Below, in pieces: positions 17,056 through 27,400 of a stretch of 64,000 bases of DNA; positions within the stretch are counted from its first letter, which is position 1, and each line of letters begins with the position of its first letter. The stretch comes from Pseudomonas fortuita (lineage in GTDB: Bacteria; Pseudomonadota; Gammaproteobacteria; Pseudomonadales; Pseudomonadaceae). Location of the stretch: positions 2,397,501 to 2,461,500 of the forward strand of contig NZ_CP114035.2 in NCBI RefSeq assembly GCF_026898135.2, read 5' to 3'. The notes beneath the pieces are model-generated. The model worked only from the letters and a program-made list of their open reading frames with translations, did no database searches and had not been told where the DNA came from. A program made the translations under genes and the position numbers.

Positions 17056-17267
17056 GAGTAGCCTTTTTGCTGCGAGGAGGCCTTGAAGCCGAACAAGGCC
17101 TTCAGGCCCGGCGCGCCACGCGTGCCGACGGCGAGGTAAAAGCCCCGGCGCGCGTCGTGGACTCCCCCGCTGCGTTCAACAGTAGGGTGGGTGCGGTGCT
17201 GGCGGCCCTGCCGGGTTAAAGTGTCTTTACTGCGACTGAAGCTGGCATCGTGACTGGAGGCGTTGCA

Positions 17268-17819
17268 ATGACAAAGACCGTTGTGAAAGCCCGCTTCGAA
17301 GCAACGCTTCTTCGTCCGGTAAACCCTGGGGATGATTCGTCATGGGCATTCGTGGTACTGCCAAAAGAGGCGAGTGCACAGCTTCCCAGGCGCGGAAGGA
17401 CGACAGTTGAAGGCACATTGAATGGATACCCTTTCCAGGCAACCCTTGAACCGGATGGTCAACTGAGCCATTGGCTGCAGATCAGCTCTACGTTACTCGA
17501 CGCTGCAAATGCTGCCATTGGCGACATCGTTACACTGGAGGTGAGGCCTGTGCCGAAGGAGCCCGAACCTGGCATCCCTCCCGATTTTCAGGAGGCACTG
17601 GCAGCCACGCCTGAGGCTCGTCTGGTCTGGACCAATACGACGACCCTCGCACGAGTAGACTGGATACACTGGATCACGTCAGCCAAGCAGGCCCAGACGC
17701 GCGCAAAACGAATCGCCAATGCATGCGATATGCTTGCCTCCGGCAAGAAGCACGTTTGCTGTTTCGACCCGTCTGGTTACTACAGCAAGGCCTTCCGTGC
17801 GCCTGAGGCGCAAGATTGA
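17268..17819 (+). CDS. DUF1905/YdeI-like protein
   Basis: A 183-residue protein with an N-terminal DUF1905 beta-barrel (VKARFEATLLRP, then WAFVVLP and GTLNGYPFQATLEPDG) and a C-terminal YdeI/OmpD-associated helical segment (PPDFQEALAATPEARLVW, then IHWITSAKQAQTRAKRI). The family is found in bacteriocin-protection-like proteins, but biochemical function is unknown. The start at 17268 follows CTGGAGGCG; a GTG six codons earlier is less likely. Confidence 0.8.
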   Translation: MTKTVVKARFEATLLRPVNPGDDSSWAFVVLPKEASAQLPRRGRTTVEGTLNGYPFQATLEPDGQLSHWLQISSTLLDAANAAIGDIVTLEVRPVPKEPEPGIPPDFQEALAATPEARLVWTNTTTLARVDWIHWITSAKQAQTRAKRIANACDMLASGKKHVCCFDPSGYYSKAFRAPEAQD

Positions 17820-17901
17820 GAAACGCCGCCGCGGGTGGGAATCCTGAAGCACAAGGGGTCAACCACCCATCCCAGATGCCTCACTAGCAGCAAGCATACT
17901 C

Positions 17902-18726
17902 ATGGACCGAAAAGCAAACCCGTCATCCACCCCTGACTGGGTCATACGCAGCACTACGCCTGGCAGCGTGGAGCGCATCGAAGCCTGGTTTGGTGGCCAT
18001 GGCTACGACCCGCATCGTCATGACACATACTCGATAGGCCGTACCCTTGCCGGTGTTCAGAGCTTTCACTACAAGGGGGCGCTGTGCCACGGCGTGCCAG
18101 GCAATACCCTTGTGCTGCACCCGGATGAAGTACATGACGGCATGGCTGGCACGGAGGTGGGCTTTCGATACCGTATGGCCTACATCGACCCGTCGTTGAT
18201 CCAGAACGTGCTCGGGGGCGAACCGTTGCCTTTCATCGCCGGCGGGCTCTCCTGCGACCCGCGTTTGTACCGCGCCAGCGAGGCGTTCGTACAAGCCTTG
18301 GACCATCCTCTGGAAACACTGGAGGAGCAGGACGCCGTGTATGACCTGGCCATGGCGCTGCGTGCCGTCGGTGGTAAGCCACGTGGCCGCAAACGCCTGG
18401 ACTACCGCAGCGCCGAGCGCGCCAGAGCGTTCATCATGGAGCATCTGCACGTAGGCATCACGCTGGAGATGCTCGAACAGGCCAGCGGGCGTGAGCAATG
18501 GAGCTTGTCGCGGGACTTTCGCGCCCTCTACGGCACCAGCCCTTACCGGTTTGTCACGCTACGGCGCCTGGACTGTTTTCGCAGGCTGATCCTGGACGGC
18601 TTCACCCTGGTCGATGCCGCCCTCGCCGCAGGCTTTCACGATCAGAGCCACATGACCCGGCACTTCACTCGCACCTACGGCGTACCGCCATTGCGTTGGT
18701 TGGAACGCTTGCGTGCTGTTCGCTGA
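17902..18726 (+). CDS. AraC family transcriptional regulator
   Basis: A 274-residue AraC-type activator. The N-terminal cupin sensing domain has HGYDPHRHDTYSIG and HPDEVHDG; the C-terminal double helix-turn-helix spans about residues 170-270, with the second unit DAALAAGFHDQSHMTRHFTRTYGVPP being typical, here seen as AALAAGFHDQSHMTRHF. It precedes a cupin gene by 72 bp on the same strand, its most obvious possible target. Confidence 0.92.
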   Translation: MDRKANPSSTPDWVIRSTTPGSVERIEAWFGGHGYDPHRHDTYSIGRTLAGVQSFHYKGALCHGVPGNTLVLHPDEVHDGMAGTEVGFRYRMAYIDPSLIQNVLGGEPLPFIAGGLSCDPRLYRASEAFVQALDHPLETLEEQDAVYDLAMALRAVGGKPRGRKRLDYRSAERARAFIMEHLHVGITLEMLEQASGREQWSLSRDFRALYGTSPYRFVTLRRLDCFRRLILDGFTLVDAALAAGFHDQSHMTRHFTRTYGVPPLRWLERLRAVR

Positions 18727-18798
18727 GTTGCAGGATCGTACAAGAAAGCCGTGTTTCCCATTCGATAGGCTGGTCGCTCCAACTAGAGAGGATCGGCC

Positions 18799-19185
18799 AT
18801 GTCCGGCATACATCAGCAATGCGTACCGCAGCCTGTGAACCTGACTCAAAAAGCTTCGCTTATCGAGCAACAGTGGAGTCCACGGGTGGTCGCGGAAATG
18901 AACGACTACCAATTCAAGGTGGTTCGCATCGAAGGTGAATTCATTTGGCACTCGCACCCCGAGACCGATGAAGCGTTTCTGGTACTCGAAGGCCTCTTGC
19001 GCATCGATCTCCCAGAGGGCTGCGTGCATGTGAAGCCGGGCGAGCTGTATGTGGTGCCGCGTGGGGTAGAGCACAGAACAGCGGCAGAGACGGAGACGAA
19101 ACTCATGATGATCGAGCCGCGAGGTGTGTTGAATACCGGTCATGAAGGCGGGGAGCGAACGGCTGTGAATGACGTCTGGATCTAA
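18799..19185 (+). CDS. Small cupin domain protein
   Basis: A 128-residue single-cupin protein. Metal-binding motif 1 is WHSHPETDEAFLVLEG, with two histidines and a glutamate; motif 2 is PGELYVVPRGVEH. These residues suggest a bound divalent metal. The PEGCVHVKPGE loop and short length fit mannose-6-phosphate isomerase-like cupins of unknown reaction. An AGAGAGGAT ribosome site precedes the ATG. Confidence 0.85.
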   Translation: MSGIHQQCVPQPVNLTQKASLIEQQWSPRVVAEMNDYQFKVVRIEGEFIWHSHPETDEAFLVLEGLLRIDLPEGCVHVKPGELYVVPRGVEHRTAAETETKLMMIEPRGVLNTGHEGGERTAVNDVWI

Positions 19186-19400
19186 GTTGACGTCTCTGAT
19201 ATTGGCTGGCTTCTTCAAGACTTGGAACAGACAACTATCCGAGGTGGAGGGGCCGTTTCGCGAGTCACTGGCGACAAGTTCAGCTTCCGTCAGTGTTGCG
19301 TAGCCCTGGAGGTTTTGGTGCAATTCTTGTCGGAGCCGGCTTTCAGGCGATGAGGCCGGTATTTGACCAGATGAGGTCGACAATCGTCATCCGCCAGCGG

Positions 19401-19458
19401 TTGACAAGGATATGGCGAGGCTCCTGCATAAGTGATAACTTAGATTAATTCTCATTTG
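19401..19458 (+). promoter_or_regulatory. Fur-box-like site and promoter of the sigma factor gene
   Basis: The sequence just before the sigma factor ATG reads, on the opposite strand, GCAAATGAGAATTAATC, very close to the AATGAGAATTAAT type of Fur box seen before iron-starvation sigma genes in pseudomonads (19434-19458). A TTGACA lies at 19401-19406; no good -10 element was identified. Iron repression through Fur is inferred. Confidence 0.6.
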
Positions 19459-19470
19459 CAGCCAATTGTC

Positions 19471-19995
19471 ATGGACCGACCTCGATCACCTTCTTCCGAT
19501 CCCATTGGCGAGCTGTATGCGGGGCACCACCCCTGGTTGGTGGCGTGGCTGCGGCGGCGCCTGCAATGTCCGCATCAGGCTTCGGACTTCGCCCAGGACA
19601 CGTTCTACCGTGTACTCACCGCCGGGCAGTATGCTTCCCCTCGTGAGCCTCGTGCATTTCTTGCGACCATTGCGCGCCGTATCCTGATCGACAACGGCCG
19701 CCGCTTGCGCCTGGAGCAGGCATACAGGGAGGCGCTTGAGGCCAGTGTCGAGCATATGGAGCAGGCGTTCTCGCCCGAGCAAATCCTGCAGGCCATAGAG
19801 CTGCTGGAACGTATCGACCGAGCGCTGTCACGCATGAAGCACAGAGTTCGTGAAACCTTTATCCTCCGTCACCTTGAAGGCTTGTCCCAGGATGACATCG
19901 CACGCCATCACGACATTTCGGTGAGGACTGTACAGGCCGATTTAGTCGAGGCCATGCTGGCTTGCGACGCTGCCATGGAGGTGAGCGATGCCTGA
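19471..19995 (+). CDS. FecI-type ECF sigma factor
   Basis: A 174-residue ECF sigma factor. Region 2 appears as DFAQDTFYRVLTAG and REPRAFLATIARRILID; region 4 as LSRMKHRVRETFILRHLEGLSQDDIARH, here in parts: RVRETFILRHLEGLSQDDIA. The ATG at 19471 was chosen; an upstream TTG five codons earlier lies in the Fur-box-like site. It overlaps the anti-sigma gene by 8 bp and heads a sigma/anti-sigma/receptor trio for cell-surface signalling. Confidence 0.94.
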   Translation: MDRPRSPSSDPIGELYAGHHPWLVAWLRRRLQCPHQASDFAQDTFYRVLTAGQYASPREPRAFLATIARRILIDNGRRLRLEQAYREALEASVEHMEQAFSPEQILQAIELLERIDRALSRMKHRVRETFILRHLEGLSQDDIARHHDISVRTVQADLVEAMLACDAAMEVSDA

Positions 19996-20947
19996 CCAGA
20001 CTGCCGATTCGGTCCTGCGCGAGGCTGCGCGCTGGCTGGTGCTACTCGACGACGAGGCCGACGTTCAGTTACAGGCGCAATTCCAGGCATGGATCAGCGC
20101 GGCCCCTGAACATGCGGCAGCGGTCGCGCGCTTGCAAGGGCGTCTGAGTTCGTTGCAGCAACTACCCCGCCAGGCTGCCGGAAAAGCCCTCCGCCACGCA
20201 CCACGCGCGCCCCAGGCCAGCAAGATGCAGGCCCTGGCCTTGGCGCTGGCCCTGCTTCCCATGGCCTGGATCACCACGACTTGCTGGCAACAGGGATATC
20301 TGCTGGCAGACCTGAGCACCTCAGGGGGCGCTTGGCTTGATCGCCGACTAGACGATGACAGCGAAATCCATCTGGACGGGGACTCGGCCGTGAACGTGCA
20401 TTTTGATGCAGGTGAACGTCGGGTCGAGCTGCTGCGTGGCGAAGTGTTGGTCGATGTGGCCAAGGAGCCTCGCCCATTCCTGGTAGTGACTGCACATGGC
20501 AGTGTGCGGGCGCTTGGCACGCGCTTCACGGTGGCGCGGCAAGGCGACTCGACGCAAGTGACCATGATCGAGTCGACCACCGCCATCAGCAGTGCCGGCC
20601 ACTCACTGAAGCTGACGGCCAACCAGCGCGTACGTCTTGGCGCACAAGGCCCAGGCAACGTCGAACAGGTACGGGCAGATGCCCTTGAACAGGCTTGGCA
20701 CAAGCACCAGTTGCTGGCCGAAGATGAGCCACTGAGCGATGTGCTGACGCGCTTGTCGCGCCACTACCCAGGCCTGCTGTGGGCCGATCATGCTGCCCTC
20801 GCAGGGCTACAGGTGACGGTGATGCTGCCGCTGGATGATCCGCGCCAGGCATTGCGGCTGCTGCAACGCACCTTGCCGATCCAGGTCAGCCAGTACACCC
20901 CTTGGATAACCCGGGTAACCCTGAAGCCCGAGGTGGGGCGGAAATAG
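19988..20947 (+). CDS. FecR-type anti-sigma factor
   Basis: A 319-residue FecR-family regulator. An N-terminal cytoplasmic anti-sigma domain (ADSVLREAARWLVLLDDEA, then FQAWISAAPEHAAAVARL) is followed by one membrane segment near residues 80-100 (MQALALALALLPMAWI). The periplasmic FecR domain follows (GEVLVDVAKEPRPFLVVTAHGSVRALGTRF in pieces: RPFLVVTAHG, VRALGTRFTV). It should hold the adjacent sigma factor and receive the signal from the receptor's STN domain across the periplasm. Confidence 0.94.
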   Translation: MPDQTADSVLREAARWLVLLDDEADVQLQAQFQAWISAAPEHAAAVARLQGRLSSLQQLPRQAAGKALRHAPRAPQASKMQALALALALLPMAWITTTCWQQGYLLADLSTSGGAWLDRRLDDDSEIHLDGDSAVNVHFDAGERRVELLRGEVLVDVAKEPRPFLVVTAHGSVRALGTRFTVARQGDSTQVTMIESTTAISSAGHSLKLTANQRVRLGAQGPGNVEQVRADALEQAWHKHQLLAEDEPLSDVLTRLSRHYPGLLWADHAALAGLQVTVMLPLDDPRQALRLLQRTLPIQVSQYTPWITRVTLKPEVGRK

Positions 20948-21019
20948 TTTCAATAATCATTTCGTGTTTTCGAATTTCGTCCGTCCTCCCATGGCCAACA
21001 CCATAGGAGTATCGAAAAC

Positions 21020-23443
21020 ATGAAGTCGCCGATTCGAGCGCTTACCCGTTCTACCGCGCACGGCCTCTACCTGGCCGTGCGCCTGGCACTTTGTACGGCA
21101 CCACTGGCAGTGCCTGCCAGCGCATTGGCCGAGCAATCCCTGCAGCGCTATGACATCGCTGCCGGGCCGTTGGGCGAAGCCCTGGGTCGGTTCGCCCAGG
21201 CCAGCGCAACGCCCATCTCTTTTGAGTCCCGTCAGGTGCAAGGATTGACCAGCCCCGGTGTGCACGGGAGCTTCACCATCGATGGCGGTTTTGCACAGGT
21301 ACTGTCCGGGTCTGGACTGGTAGCGAGCCCAACCGAAGATGGCTATCAACTCCAGCAGGCCGTACCGGTCACAGGCGCAGTCAACCTTGCAGCGACCACC
21401 ATTGCCGGCAATACACCCGGCTCGATTACCGAGGATAGCGGCTCCTACACCACAGGATCGACCAATACGGCGACCAAGATGGCCCTGAGCCTGCGGGAAA
21501 CCCCGCAATCGGTGACGGTGATCACCCGCAAGAAGATGGACGACCAGAACATCCAGAACCTGGACGATATCGCGCGCACGGCAACCGGTATCACCCTGAC
21601 CAAGATTGGCACTGACCGCTCCACCTATTACGCGCGTGGCTTCGAGATCAGCGATCTGCAATACGACGGGATTCCGACCAACATCTCGGAAAACTACTCG
21701 ATGGACGTCATGTCCACGTCGAACATGGCTCTCTACGACCGTGTCGAAGTTGTACGCGGGGCCAACGGCCTGATGCAGGGCACGGGCAACCCGTCGGCGG
21801 CGATCAACCTCGTGCGCAAGCGGCCGACCCAGGACTTTCGCCTGGGCGCGGAATTGGGTGCAGGCTCCTGGGACAACTACCGGAGTCAGGTGGATGTTTC
21901 CGGGCCATTGACCGCCACGGGTAATATTCGCGGCCGCGCAGTGGCCTACTACAACAACGCCAACAGCTACCGGGACGGCGCCGAGCGGGACAACCAGTTG
22001 CTGTATCTGGTCGGCGAGGCGGATCTGAACGACTCCACCGTGCTGACGCTAGGTGCCACCCTTCAGAAGGACAACCAGAACGGCTATGACTGGGGCGGCC
22101 TGAATACCCGCAGTGACGGCTCCTTCTACCCGCTCTCGCGCTCCACCAACCTCAACGGCAAGTGGGCGCACCTGGATCGCAACAACTACACCCTGTTCGG
22201 CGATGTCACGCACAAGTTTGACAACGAATGGACGTTGACCTTGGCCATGAACGCGATCTGGTCGAACGCCGATTTCCTTTCGGCCTATCCGAGCCGGGTA
22301 TCGGGCGACAACTATCGCATGACCGTCTCCCAGGCTGACTACGACGACACCCAGTTCGCGCTGGACCTCTATGCAACCGGGCCCTTTGAGCTGTTCGGGC
22401 GCAAGCACCAATTGATGTTGGGGGCCAACAGTCGCCAGGACGAGTTCACTGCCGTCATCAAGAGCGCGGTCAACAACCCCACGATCACCATCACCGACTT
22501 CGACTACAGCGCTCTGCCCAGCCCCATCCTCAATGCGCTCGGCTCGGACTACAACTACAAGCGCAAGGAGCGAGGCCTGTACGGTGCCTCGCGCTTCAGC
22601 CTCACGGATGACCTGAGCCTGATCCTCGGCACGCGGGTGAGTTGGTCGGACTACGAGGTGGCCAGCCCGTACACCAATGATCGATACCGGGAGAATGGCC
22701 GGTTGGTGCCGTATGCCGGGCTGGTACTGGACCTGGATAAGCACCACAGCTGGTATGCCAGCTACACCGAGATCTACAAGACTCAGAGTTACTACGGTGT
22801 CGGTAACACCTTGCTTGACCCTATCGAGGGCGACAACTACGAAACCGGCATCAAGGGTGAGTATTTCGATGGCCGCCTGAACACCACGCTGGCCATTTTC
22901 CAGACCAACCTAGAGAACATGCCCGAAGCCCTGTCGGTGTCGCCAACCTGTGGCGTGACGGGTACCAGCAAATGTTATGAAGCCGGCGCGAAAGTGCGTA
23001 ACCGCGGCTTTGAACTGGAGATTTCAGGCGAACCACTGGAGAACTGGAACCTTAGCGCTGGATACACCTACAGCGATCCAGAATATGTGGCTGGCAGTAA
23101 CAAGGGCTCGGACTACTATCGCAAGATCCCGCGCCGCCTGCTAAAGGTGTCGACGGACTACCGCTTGCCCGGTGCCCTCGACCAGTGGCGCGTGGGTGGC
23201 GACGTGTATGCCCAGAGCCGCACCGCCGCCGATGTCAACGGGTATGCCATCAAACAAGGTGGCTACGCATTGCTCAACGTGCACGCCCATTATCAAATCA
23301 ATCAACAGTTCAGCGTGCAGTACAACCTCAACAACGCCTTGGGCAAGGTCTATTACCAGTCCTTGCCAACTTCAAACAACTTCGGTGGCCTGTACTATGG
23401 TGATCCGCGCAATGTCGCAGTCACGCTACGCTACCAATATTGA
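21020..23443 (+). CDS. TonB-dependent siderophore receptor with signalling domain
   Basis: An 807-residue outer-membrane receptor. A long signal peptide ends near residue 37 (PASALAEQS). It is followed by an STN signalling domain (YDIAAGPLGEALGRFAQAS, then SPGVHGSFTIDGGFAQVLSGSGL), a linker with a TonB-box-like LAATTIAG, the plug domain (LRETPQSVTVITRKKMDD, ARGFEISDLQYDGIP) and a beta-barrel ending in VAVTLRYQY with C-terminal Tyr. The STN domain and the adjacent sigma/anti-sigma pair make this a transducer of the FpvA/FoxA type. The ligand cannot be read from sequence; a ferric siderophore is most likely. Confidence 0.95.
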   Translation: MKSPIRALTRSTAHGLYLAVRLALCTAPLAVPASALAEQSLQRYDIAAGPLGEALGRFAQASATPISFESRQVQGLTSPGVHGSFTIDGGFAQVLSGSGLVASPTEDGYQLQQAVPVTGAVNLAATTIAGNTPGSITEDSGSYTTGSTNTATKMALSLRETPQSVTVITRKKMDDQNIQNLDDIARTATGITLTKIGTDRSTYYARGFEISDLQYDGIPTNISENYSMDVMSTSNMALYDRVEVVRGANGLMQGTGNPSAAINLVRKRPTQDFRLGAELGAGSWDNYRSQVDVSGPLTATGNIRGRAVAYYNNANSYRDGAERDNQLLYLVGEADLNDSTVLTLGATLQKDNQNGYDWGGLNTRSDGSFYPLSRSTNLNGKWAHLDRNNYTLFGDVTHKFDNEWTLTLAMNAIWSNADFLSAYPSRVSGDNYRMTVSQADYDDTQFALDLYATGPFELFGRKHQLMLGANSRQDEFTAVIKSAVNNPTITITDFDYSALPSPILNALGSDYNYKRKERGLYGASRFSLTDDLSLILGTRVSWSDYEVASPYTNDRYRENGRLVPYAGLVLDLDKHHSWYASYTEIYKTQSYYGVGNTLLDPIEGDNYETGIKGEYFDGRLNTTLAIFQTNLENMPEALSVSPTCGVTGTSKCYEAGAKVRNRGFELEISGEPLENWNLSAGYTYSDPEYVAGSNKGSDYYRKIPRRLLKVSTDYRLPGALDQWRVGGDVYAQSRTAADVNGYAIKQGGYALLNVHAHYQINQQFSVQYNLNNALGKVYYQSLPTSNNFGGLYYGDPRNVAVTLRYQY

Positions 23444-23457
23444 TGCCGTGGGTATTG

Positions 23458-23500
23458 GATGATCCGCATGCGCTACATGCGTGAAGCCTGTCGGATCATC
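23458..23500. terminator. Inverted repeat after the TonB receptor gene
   Basis: GATGATCCG (23458-23466) and CGGATCATC (23492-23500) form a perfect 9-bp inverted repeat 15 bp after the receptor stop. It lacks a T-run, so its role as a terminator is only likely. Confidence 0.45.
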
Positions 23501-23630
23501 ATGCGGGCTCCCGAAGCAGTTGCCAACCCGTTCCGCAGGGTCATTTGAGAGATGACACGAGCTGAGTGGCCTGGCAGGTCGATAGTTAGCCATTGGTTCT
23601 CATCGGTTTGACTGACCCCCCAAGGCCCCC

Positions 23631-23650
23631 CCCAAGGCTTCAACCTTGGG
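23631..23650. terminator. Hairpin overlapping the crp-like gene's stop
   Basis: CCCAAGG-N6-CCTTGGG forms a 7-bp stem that spans the stop codon of the leftward Crp/Fnr gene. A run of Cs on the plus strand (Gs in the transcript) follows instead of Us, so termination would not be canonical. Confidence 0.4.
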
Positions 23651-24365
23651 TGCCCGGCAGGTAGGGCAGCAGTCGCTCGGTTTCTTTCTTCACCACCGCG
23701 TAGCATTCGCAGCTCAGCAGTTCCAGGCGTGCCCGGTCCAGTACCCTGATCTGCCCGCGGTTGTACTCGATCACCCCCAGGCGCTGCAACTTGCCGGCGG
23801 CATCGGTCACACCTTCGCGGCGCACGCCCAGCATGTTGGCGATCAGTTCCTGGGTCATGCACAGGCGGTCACCTGGCAGGCGGTCGAGCGACAACAATAG
23901 CCAGCGGCACAATTGCTGGTCGATGGAGTGATGTCGATTACACACCGCTGTTTGTGCCATCTGGGTGATCAGTGCCTGGGTGTAACGCAGCATCAAGGTC
24001 ATCAATTCGCCATGGCGGTTGAACTCGTCCTTGATCTTTTGCACGGGCAGACGGTAGGCATGCCCGGCGCTTTGCACGATGGCCCGGCTGGGCGTGCTTT
24101 CGCCGCCCATGAACACGGCGATGCCAACCACCCCTTCATTACCAACCACGGAAATTTCGGCTGAGGCGCCGTTTTCCATCACGTACAGCAGCGAAACGAT
24201 GGCATCGACCGGGAAGTGGACATGGCGCAGGCTATCGCCGGACTCGTACAGTGCCTTGCCCAGGGGCAGGTTGACGTGCTCCAGGTCCGGCGCCAAACGG
24301 CTGAACGCCTCTGGCGACAGGGCAGCCAGCAAGTGGTTGTGTTGGGGTTTTACCGTGTGTTGCAT
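23640..24365 (-). CDS. Crp/Fnr family transcriptional regulator
   Basis: A regulator of 241 residues if it begins at MQHTVKPQHN; an ATG four codons earlier (24377) is also possible, and neither has a clear Shine-Dalgarno. The frame is open further into the preceding gene's end but that is unlikely to be coding. An N-terminal cyclic-nucleotide-like beta roll (LGKALYESGDSLRHVHFPVDAI region) and a C-terminal helix-turn-helix (MTQELIANMLGVRREGVTDA) are visible. There is no Fnr-type N-terminal cysteine cluster. It lies 92 bp downstream of the glucan synthase gene on the same strand. Confidence 0.88.
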   Translation of the reverse strand: MQHTVKPQHNHLLAALSPEAFSRLAPDLEHVNLPLGKALYESGDSLRHVHFPVDAIVSLLYVMENGASAEISVVGNEGVVGIAVFMGGESTPSRAIVQSAGHAYRLPVQKIKDEFNRHGELMTLMLRYTQALITQMAQTAVCNRHHSIDQQLCRWLLLSLDRLPGDRLCMTQELIANMLGVRREGVTDAAGKLQRLGVIEYNRGQIRVLDRARLELLSCECYAVVKKETERLLPYLPGTQG

Positions 24366-24457
24366 GCGTGGGACCATCGATGGCAGCGGCTGTGGCAACA
24401 AGATTAGCCTAGCTGGGCCAAGGCTTGCGCAAGTGCGGCCGTGACGCGCCCAACGGT

Positions 24458-27400
24458 TCAGATGGCAGGCAAGGAGCAGCCCCGGCACTCGGCAATGACG
24501 TGGTGCTCGCATCCGTCATCCTTCAGCCGCAGCTTGGGTTCGGCAAGCCGCTCGCCGTCCAGGCTCAGGCTCAGTTCGCTACCGTTGCCGTTGCGTACCT
24601 CGATGCGGTAGTGGGTGCTACCAAACCGGTAATGCAGGACATAACCCGGCCAGCCTGCCGGCAGCAGCGGTTGCAGGCGCAGGGTGTCGCCACTGCGTTG
24701 CAGGCCCAGCAGGCTTTCGACGATCAAGCGGTACATCCAGCCGGCAGAGCCGGTGTACCAGCTCCAGCCACCCCGCCCGGCGTGGGGCGCAACCGCATAG
24801 ACGTCGGCGGCCATCACATAGGGCTCGACCTTGTAGGTATCGATCAACGCGTCGCTGCCCTGGCGCACCGGGTTGATCAGGCGCAGCAGTTCCCAGGCCT
24901 TGTCAGCGTCGCCCAGCTGCGCGTAGGCCATGCTCGCCCAGATGGCCGCATGGGTGTACTGCCCGCCGTTTTCACGCACCCCTGGCAGGTAGCCCTTGAT
25001 GTAGCCAGGGTCCAGGTGGCCCTGGTCGAAGGGTGGGTCGAGCAGTTTGACGATGCCGATGTCACGGCGTACCAGGTGGCTGTCCAGCGCCGCCATGGCC
25101 AGGCGGGCTCGTTCGGGCGAAGCAACACCCGACAGCACTGCCCAGCTCTGCGACAGCGAGTCGATGCGGCATTCCTGGTTGCTCGCCGAGCCCAGTACCT
25201 GGCCATCGTCGAACCAGGCGCGGCGATACCAGCCGCCGTCCCAGGCGTGCGCTTCCAGTTTTTCGGCGAGTGCGGCGGCCTGGGTGGTGCAGCGCAGCGC
25301 AAAGGCGCTGTCGCCCTGGCGCAAGGCGACGCAGCCGAATGCCCGCAGCACCTCGTGGCCAAAGAAGCCAAGCCACACGCTTTCGCCTTGCCCTTGTTCG
25401 CCGACCCTGTTCATGCCGTCGTTCCAGTCGCCACTGCCCATCAACGGCAGGCCGTGTGCCCCGCACTGCAAGGCGTGGCCGAGGGCACGCTGACAATGCT
25501 GGTACAGGCCCTCGACCAGGGCCGAGTGGCCAGGCAGGTCATAGTAGGATTCTTCCCCGGCGTTTAGTGCGCGACCTTCCAGATAACCGACCGGCTCGTC
25601 AAGCACAGCATAGTCCCCGGTGGCCTCTACGTAGCGGCTGGCGGCAAGCGGCAGCCACAGCAGGTCATCGGAGCAGCGGGTACGCACCCCGCGCTGCAAC
25701 GGTGGGTGCCACCAGTGCTGCACGTCGCCTTCGACATACTGACGCGCAGCGCAGGCCAGCAGGTGCTGGCGCGCCGCCGCCGGCGCGGCATGGACCATGG
25801 CCATGCTGTCCTGCAGCTGGTCGCGAAAACCGATGGCACCGCCGGACTGGTAGAAGCCACTGCGCGCCCAGAACCGGCAGGCGATCACCTGGTACATCAA
25901 CCAGCCGTTGGCCAGCACATCCAGTGCAGGTTCCGGGGTCTCGATCTGCACGGTGTCCAGTGTGCGTCGCCAGTGGGCGCTGACCTTGTCGAACTCGTCC
26001 ATGGCGGCCTGCAACCCCCGGTATTGCTGGACGCAGCGGGTGGCGGCGCGGGTGTCCCGGGCGGCGCCCAGGCGGAACACCACCTCCCGGCTTTCGCCAG
26101 GCTCCAGCTGCAGCGCCACTTGCAATGCCGCGCAGGGGTCCAGACCGCCGCCGGTCCGCCCCGACAGCCGTGACTGGCGCATGCCCAAAGGCGCCTGGCA
26201 ATCGCCGTTGCGCCCCAGGAATTCGCCGCGATCACAGGTCAGGCCCTGTATCGGCAGGTCGCAATCGAGAAACGCCACGTGCGTGGAGAATTCCACCGAG
26301 TAGCTGTTGCGGGCGAACAGCGCGCCGCTGAAAGGGTCGGTCTCACTGACCACGTGCATGGCGGTTTTGCCAGGCAGGTCGCCCAGCACCCACTCGACGA
26401 AGCAGGTCACCGACAAGCGGCGTACCCGTGCTGACGTGTTGTGCACGTTGAGCCGGCTGAACTTGACCGGCGCATCCTGCGCCACATGCACCCAGAGCTC
26501 GCTGCGCAGGTCTTGTTCGACATATTCGAACACGCTGTAGCCAAAGCCGTGGCGGGTGCAGTAACGGCCAGGGCCTGGGCAGGGCTGCGGCGTCGGTGAC
26601 CAATACTCGCCGGTATCCTCGTCGCGCAGGTAGAAGGTTTCGCCACTGGCGTCGGTAACGGGGTCGTTGTGCCAGGGCGTCAAGCGGTACTCGTGGGCGT
26701 TTTCGTACCAGGTGTAAGCGCTGCCGGCCTCGGAGAGCACGCTGCCGAACTGCGGGTTGGCCAGGATGTTGACCCATGGCGCGGGTGGCGGTGAGCCGGG
26801 TAGCAGCGCAATGACGTACTCGCGGCCGTCGGCGCTGAACCCGCCATAGCGATTGCCCAGCATCACCGTGGTTTGTTCGGTCGGTGAGGGGTTGGCAGGT
26901 GCCGGTCGGCGGCTGGCAGGGTTGGCTTGAACAGCCGCCGGGACCTTTGGCTGACGGCGCAGCTGCAGTTGCTCTTCCAGCGTGCCGAGCGTGTCGTCAA
27001 GCACCAGCCGGGCGACGGACAAGGTCAGCAGCCGGTCCTCGGCAGACAGTTGCTGCGCAGGCCTTACATAAATGCCGCCGGGGCGGTCGAGCAGGGCCGC
27101 TTCACTGCCGGAGGTGACGATCCCCATGATCAGGTCCTGCAGTTGCTGGCGGTAACCGGCCTGGTCTTCGTTCCAGATCAGCAGGTCGAGTGCGAGCCCT
27201 TTCTGGCGCCAGTAGGCATGGGCCAGCACCATTTGCTTGACCAGATGAATGTTGGCCGGGTCGCCGATCTGCACCAGCACGATCGGCAAGTCGCCCGATA
27301 CCCCCTGGCCCCACAGGCCGGACTGGTTGCGCCGGTTGCTGGCCAGCAGCGCTGCGTTGGGCCGCAGGCTGGCGTTGGGGTACAGCACCGAGGCGGCCAT

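Noticed and set aside
20948..21019. A second Fur box between the anti-sigma and receptor genes
   Set aside because: The short AT-rich stretch (TTTCAATAATCATTTCG) matches the Fur consensus poorly; it more likely holds the promoter read by the ECF sigma factor.
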